Made by a program: the position numbers and the translations under genes
NCBI RefSeq assembly: GCF_030811455.1
Contig: NZ_JAUSQU010000003.1
Span: 1-64,000 of the forward strand
Length of the DNA stretch: 64,000 nucleotides
Origin: Streptosporangium lutulentum
Lineage (GTDB): Bacteria > Actinomycetota > Actinomycetes > Streptosporangiales > Streptosporangiaceae
Direction of reading: 5' to 3'
Shown: piece by piece, positions 60,219-64,000 of the stretch
How positions within the stretch are numbered: position 1 is the first letter of the stretch
Layout of the letters: each line of letters opens with the position of its first letter
Notes under the pieces: generated by a model
Told to the model about the DNA's origin: nothing
What the model saw: the letters and a program-made list of their open reading frames with translations, nothing else
The model's database searches: none

Positions 60219-60749
60219 ATGTCCCTGCATCGTCAAGGAATCCACGTGTCTATATCTCAGAACGTCATCAGGCAGGCCGATTGCGGACTCGCCCCAGGGC
60301 CGTCTCTGGCATCTGTTCAGCATGCCGAGCCGTCAGCGTCACCCATCATCCGCGGCCGTCATGTGGTGGCCACCATGTATGGCGTGCCATTCGACGTGCT
60401 CAACAATACGGAATTGCTGTGGACCGCGCTGACTGACGCCGTCCTCGCAGCAGGAGCGACCATCATGACCGGGGCGGCGCACCACTTCACGCCATTCGGG
60501 GTCACTGGGCTGGTGCTGGGCGAGTCGCATGCCTCCATCCACACCTGGCCGCAGAGGGGGATCGCGATGGTCGATTTCTTCACCTGCGGCCCTGTCGCCG
60601 ACCCGCAGGTGGCGCTGGCGTACCTGCAGCAGGTGCTGGCGCCCACTCACATCGAGTCCGCGATGATGATTCGGGACGTCGTCGATGCGCCTTTCTCGGC
60701 TCCTCGCCCCGCCCCGCAGACAGCGGTATTCCACGTGGCCCCGGCCTAA
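60219..60749 (+). CDS. speH: S-adenosylmethionine decarboxylase proenzyme, 176 aa
   Basis: Conserved core: RGRHVVATMYGVPFDVLNNT, GATIMTGAAHHFTPFGVTGL, LGESHASIHTWPQRGIAMVD and FFTCG. The ESHxSIHTWP site self-cleaves at Glu-Ser to form the pyruvoyl cofactor; the enzyme makes decarboxylated SAM for spermidine. About 48 residues precede the core, so the true start may lie further in (the ATG at 60219 has a weak ribosome binding site). No spermidine synthase gene is visible. Downstream SMR pump and upstream EamA suggest amine handling. Confidence 0.85.
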   Translation: MSLHRQGIHVSISQNVIRQADCGLAPGPSLASVQHAEPSASPIIRGRHVVATMYGVPFDVLNNTELLWTALTDAVLAAGATIMTGAAHHFTPFGVTGLVLGESHASIHTWPQRGIAMVDFFTCGPVADPQVALAYLQQVLAPTHIESAMMIRDVVDAPFSAPRPAPQTAVFHVAPA

Positions 60750-60880
60750 GCACCGGCTACTGCGGCTGCCTCCCACATCCCTCGCCCTCAGAAAGGCGTG
60801 CGGTATTTCATGTCGCTGACGCGTGGTATCTGTCTCCTCGCCGCTTTTGTTTCCAGGACCGAACTCTGCCCGGAGGCGAC

Positions 60881-61411
60881 GTGACGGCGGCCTGGTGGTT
60901 TTTGACGGGGGCCATCGTGGTGGAGGTCGCATCCACGAGCGCGCTCAAGATCGCTTCTGATGGAGGAGGCGCGCCGGGCTGGTACGTGGTGCCGTCCCTG
61001 GTCGGGCTGGTGATTTCCTATCTGCTGATGAGCCAATCGATGAGCATGGGTCTGAAAATCAGTGTTGCCTATGCTGTTTGGTCCGGTCTGGGCACCGCGG
61101 CGATCGCTGTCATCGGTGCCGCCTTTTTCGGTGAAAGCTTGACGCCCGTCAAGATTGTTTCCATCGCCGTGATCATCGCGGGGGTGGTTGGACTCAACCT
61201 CGCCCCCCAGCAGCGCCCCATCGCCGCTCCGGCCGGCTCGGGCGCAGCCCTCGTCGTGGACGCAACCAGCAGAGCGTCCACCGATCTGGTCAATGCGCTC
61301 GGTGACCTCAGTGCGGCGCTGCGAACAGCGGATCCTTCATCTTCGCGCTCACCGGAGACTGCCTTACGCAACCACGGCCGGCAGATGCATCGTGCCCGAG
61401 CTGGCCGATGA
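60881..61411 (+). CDS. SMR-family efflux protein, 176 aa
   Basis: GTG at 60881 after GGAGGCGAC. Four helices of the EmrE type: AAWWFLTGAIVVEVASTSAL (with the essential Glu), VVPSLVGLVISYLLMSQSMS, GLKISVAYAVWSGLGTAAIA and VGLNLAP after KIVSIAVIIAG. The core is ~106 aa, with a ~70-residue soluble tail. SMR proteins work as dimers that exchange protons for cationic drugs or spermidine (MdtIJ). Overlaps the next gene by ATGA. Confidence 0.85.
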   Translation: MTAAWWFLTGAIVVEVASTSALKIASDGGGAPGWYVVPSLVGLVISYLLMSQSMSMGLKISVAYAVWSGLGTAAIAVIGAAFFGESLTPVKIVSIAVIIAGVVGLNLAPQQRPIAAPAGSGAALVVDATSRASTDLVNALGDLSAALRTADPSSSRSPETALRNHGRQMHRARAGR

Positions 61412-62223
61412 TGAGACGTTCTGGTCTGGCGCTGACGGTGAGCATCACCGGCCAGGGCGCCGTGCTGGGTGATGTCGTGGCCATCACGCAAGGGCTGCCG
61501 CGCATGATCGCTGAACTGCAGCCCGCCCAGGAGTTCCAGCTGGCCGCATCCTGGATCGGTTTGGCCTATATCGCGGGTTTCGTCGTCATGTTGGCCATGC
61601 ATCGCCGGTTGCTGGCTGTGTCGGACAAGCGGATGGTGCTCGGCTGCGCGCTGACCGTTTTTGCCGTTGGCGCTGCAGTCGCTGTAGCCGCCCCGACGTG
61701 GACGATCCTGCTTACGGCCCGGGCATTTCAGGGAGGCAGCGCCGCCATTGTCGTCACCGCCTGCCTGCCCGTGCTGTTGTCCCAACTCGTCGACCGGCAG
61801 GTGCAGATGCTGCCTCTGTGGGCCGCGAGCACCACCATCGGAGCGCTGTTCATCCACGCGGCGGGTGCATGGCTGGTGCACACCGCGGGGTGGCGGGCGC
61901 TGCTCGCTCCAGGACTGATCACCGCCACGGTCACGATCTTCATGTTGGCCGCAGTACCTCGTCCTCGGCGAGGCAAGCACCTCAAGCCGGCCTCCGCGAA
62001 CGATCAGAATGCTGACACCGTGATGCTTCCCCGCGCGCTGCTGGTCGAGCTGCGATCAGCGCTGGTCGAGGTGGCCGACAGCGCTGAGCAATCCCTTCCC
62101 AATCATGAGGCCGGCCCCGTTGCGCCTTCACCTCTGTCGCCCTATGTGCCTTATCCGGCGCGCGGGCTCAATGGTCGCCGCCCGGCGTTGCTACCCCCGT
62201 CAGGAGATCTCCATGGTCAATGA
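61408..62223 (+). CDS. Half-size MFS-like membrane protein, 271 aa
   Basis: ATGA overlap with the SMR gene. Five to six helices, e.g. SWIGLAYIAGFVVMLAMHRR, MVLGCALTVFAVGAAVAVAA, RAFQGGSAAIVVTACLPVLL and WAASTTIGALFIHAAGAWLV. The order resembles the N-terminal half of a major facilitator (R..QG motif), but the second half is replaced by a soluble, charged and Pro-rich tail. Either truncated or a separate small family. Confidence 0.6.
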   Translation: MMRRSGLALTVSITGQGAVLGDVVAITQGLPRMIAELQPAQEFQLAASWIGLAYIAGFVVMLAMHRRLLAVSDKRMVLGCALTVFAVGAAVAVAAPTWTILLTARAFQGGSAAIVVTACLPVLLSQLVDRQVQMLPLWAASTTIGALFIHAAGAWLVHTAGWRALLAPGLITATVTIFMLAAVPRPRRGKHLKPASANDQNADTVMLPRALLVELRSALVEVADSAEQSLPNHEAGPVAPSPLSPYVPYPARGLNGRRPALLPPSGDLHGQ

Positions 62224-62482
62224 ACTGCCGTCCTCTTCACCGAACCGGAGCCGGCTGCGCGCACCAGGGCCAAGAGCTCACCGCGCCTACCCCGCCCGGG
62301 ACGCGCGGATCGATGATGCTCCCTCCGGCGACCGAAGCGCCATCGACACCTTCGGACCTCCGCAGCACCAGTCGTTGGACACCAACGTTTTGGAGCGGAC
62401 CCGGGATGCAGCCCGACGAGCTGTCCAAGCGATCGACCGCATTCTGGCCGCTCCTGCGCGAAAATCGCCCACACAGCGGTAA
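62213..62482 (+). CDS. Small hydrophilic protein, 89 aa
   Basis: ATG at 62213 after AGGAGATCTCC, overlapping the previous stop by 11 bp. Disordered N-terminus and a C-terminal helix (ERTRDAARRAVQAIDRILAA). Last gene of the transporter run; no family recognised. Confidence 0.45.
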   Translation: MVNELPSSSPNRSRLRAPGPRAHRAYPARDARIDDAPSGDRSAIDTFGPPQHQSLDTNVLERTRDAARRAVQAIDRILAAPARKSPTQR

Positions 62483-62787
62483 CCACCTTCACTAATTAAG
62501 GCTGCCCGGGTTCGCGGCGAAGACCATCGTCCCCGACCGCCCTGTGTCTCGATGGGGTCCGGCTCTCTTACGGATTTCTTCTGCGCGCAGAAGATGAAGA
62601 CGTGCCTTGTCTTGCATGACCGGCTGCAAGGGCATCGATGTAGGCGGCCCATGCTGGGTCGTCTTTTCTCTTTCCTTGATGTGTCATCGGCTCACAAGAA
62701 ATACCGGAATCATTTAGGTTTCTGCCGCGATACTGACCTTTTCATGCGCTAGCATGTTTCATTATCCATGTTCCTGGAGGGGTTTTT
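62483..62787. other. Spacer before lsr2
   Basis: No gene supported. AT content rises toward 62680-62770, where the lsr2 promoter probably lies. Confidence 0.35.
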
Positions 62788-63129
62788 ATGGTGAGGTGGA
62801 TTAGGGAAATACTCATCGATGATCTTGATGGTGGGGAAGCCCATGAGACGGTGAGGTTTGCGATTGACAGCACCAGCTATGAGATCGACCTGCATGAGGC
62901 TACCGCGCAAAAGCTCCGAGAGCTTCTGGCGCCCTTTATGGCAAGCGCTCGTCGCTCTTCCGGAGATACGGTTTCTCGTCGTCGCCGCGGCAGCGATAGC
63001 AGTACGCGAACGTTGCCCCGGGAGAAAAGCTCCGACATCCGTACGTGGGCGAAGGCTCACGGCCTCAGCGTCAGTGAGCGTGGACGAATCGCCGCCAAGG
63101 TTGTCGAGCAGTACGAAGCAGCGCACTAG
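62788..63129 (+). CDS. lsr2: Lsr2-family nucleoid-associated protein, 113 aa
   Basis: GGAGGGG precedes the ATG. N-terminal dimerisation part ILIDDLDGGEAHETVRFAID followed by TSYEIDLHEATAQKLRELLA PFMASARR, a basic linker, and the C-terminal DNA-binding part IRTWAKAHGLSVSERGRIAA KVVEQYEAAH with the RGR AT-hook-like loop. Lsr2 silences AT-rich and foreign DNA; plasmid copies can hide plasmid genes from, or interfere with, the host protein. Confidence 0.9.
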   Translation: MVRWIREILIDDLDGGEAHETVRFAIDSTSYEIDLHEATAQKLRELLAPFMASARRSSGDTVSRRRRGSDSSTRTLPREKSSDIRTWAKAHGLSVSERGRIAAKVVEQYEAAH

Positions 63130-63365
63130 CAGCACCTCACCGCCCAGTAAACATACTTTCTCTAAATCGCGAAACAAGCCTTATGGTCATGACGCAACGA
63201 TCAGCTTTCCCAGGGGATTCTGTTCTGTAATCTGTGTTACGGCTCCTTGCGCCACCATTGAGACACCCATCGCATCCATCATGTTGTCGGCAACACTCTC
63301 CCCTCAGTAAGCCACACCCGTGTGGTGGTCATGGGGCGCCGCGCCTCGAGGTCGCGGTCCGCAAG

Positions 63366-63390
63366 GATCTGCCTGCCACGCTGGCAGATC
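63366..63390. terminator. Hairpin between lsr2 and the minus-strand end gene
   Basis: GATCTGCC (63366-63373) pairs with GGCAGATC (63383-63390). It may end the converging minus-strand transcript. Confidence 0.45.
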
Positions 63391-63414
63391 AACGGGGTTA
63401 CGCTGACGGGCTGC

Positions 63415-64000
63415 TCACTCCTGGGAAGGGTAGCGGCGGTCATACCACTGCTGGAAGAAGTCGACGATCTGGCCGATCTCAACCGGAAGTTCCAAGATGA
63501 CCCGCTCAAGGTCTGAAGATGGCGGCCGCGGATCCAGCGACTGCAGAACGGCGAAGTCGGCATCGCGCAGCGCCGCGACTCCGGCCGCGTGCCGCGTGGA
63601 GAACAACAGCGGCCCCGCGGCGGCGTCCGCGGCGGCCAGGTAGCAGGCCGCGAACGGGTCCAGCGCGCACCGGTGCGCGGCCAGGTGGCGGCGGTAAGCA
63701 GTGCTGTCGACGCTCGCGATGTTGGCCGCCTCTCCGTCGCGGGTCGCCGGCAGCACATAGTCTTGCTCGACGATAGCGGTGATACTGCCCAGCTCGGGGC
63801 GGTTGTCGGGCCCGCTCCAGTGCCCATCAGCCGCGCTGGTGTAGGTCGGCCCGGGCTCAGGCCCGCCCGCCAGGTGGAGTTCTTGGTCGGCGAATGTTCG
63901 CAGCGAGGCGACCAGGTCGAATAAGTCCAGCACCTGCCCATCCGGGGCGGCTTCGGTGATCAACTCCGGCAATGTTGGATCGGCGTCGGCCGGGAGGGAG
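63415..64000 (-). CDS. Hypothetical protein, 5' end beyond the window (partial)
   Basis: The minus-strand frame is open to the window edge (SLPADADPTLPELITEAAPD...), so the TTG at 63972 is probably internal. The visible ~195 residues form an alpha/beta domain with an Ala-rich helical centre (RRHLAAHRCALDPFAACYLA AADAAAG) and an acidic end (LERVILELPVEIGQIVDFFQ QWYDRRYPSQE). Not recognised. Confidence 0.55.
   Translation of the reverse strand, partial: SLPADADPTLPELITEAAPDGQVLDLFDLVASLRTFADQELHLAGGPEPGPTYTSAADGHWSGPDNRPELGSITAIVEQDYVLPATRDGEAANIASVDSTAYRRHLAAHRCALDPFAACYLAAADAAAGPLLFSTRHAAGVAALRDADFAVLQSLDPRPPSSDLERVILELPVEIGQIVDFFQQWYDRRYPSQE

Overview
The window is high-GC actinobacterial DNA. 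Codon use, IS types, the CYP157/CYP154-like pair and the Methyltransf_19-type methyltransferase point to a filamentous actinomycete, probably of the Streptosporangiales type (inference). It reads as a mobilizable plasmid or plasmid-derived element: a primase-polymerase-like replication gene (1.7-4.3 kb), a ParA/ParB-like partition pair (11.3-13.4 kb), ssb, a candidate oriT next to MobC-like and relaxase genes (37.8-39.9 kb), several IS elements and an lsr2 gene (62.8 kb). No rRNA, tRNA or CRISPR array was seen.

Layout. 0-10.7 kb: replication gene followed by small genes of unknown function, including a duplicated gene pair (7249 and 9537) around a gene whose ribosome binding site lies inside a 27-bp stem. 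10.7-13.6 kb: a ParA remnant, then the parAB operon with an 84-bp tandem repeat inside parB. 13.8-33.6 kb: the most unusual part. Seven genes or operons, all on the + strand, start with the same ~100-bp module: a GCTATAGTTTTA promoter block, a small hairpin around GTGGCAC, a CCACCGCA block and a strong ribosome binding site. They encode four related proteins of unknown function, a PP-loop (PAPS reductase-type) enzyme, SSB and a small membrane protein. Interspersed are an IS5-type element, an ECF sigma/anti-sigma pair, a large metzincin-type protease and a 159-bp multi-hairpin element present twice (158/159 identical).

34.0-37.2 kb: a three-gene minus-strand cassette made of a VUT-family transporter (queuosine-precursor type), a TGT/DpdA-like protein and an XF1762-like protein. 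An IS3-type element splits the middle gene exactly in frame, so the cassette looks like a disabled 7-deazapurine salvage or DNA-modification module. 37.2-42.8 kb: mobilization region. 42.9-45.5 kb: DMT exporter plus an HTH/TPR regulator with three GGTAACC sites upstream. 45.9-55.7 kb: cargo cluster with a broken and an intact methyltransferase, a glycosyltransferase-like protein, a substrate-binding lipoprotein, an O-methyltransferase with two N-terminal winged-helix units, and overlapping P450 genes, the first without the ExxR motif. 55.9-64 kb: a low-GC HTH gene, secreted proteins, EamA, AdoMet decarboxylase (speH), SMR and half-MFS transporters, lsr2, and a gene running off the end.

The shared leader modules suggest one coordinated regulon containing ssb and small unknown proteins. 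That composition resembles the early-expressed, anti-defence-rich leading regions of conjugative plasmids. This comparison is inference; no promoter activity can be proven from sequence alone.
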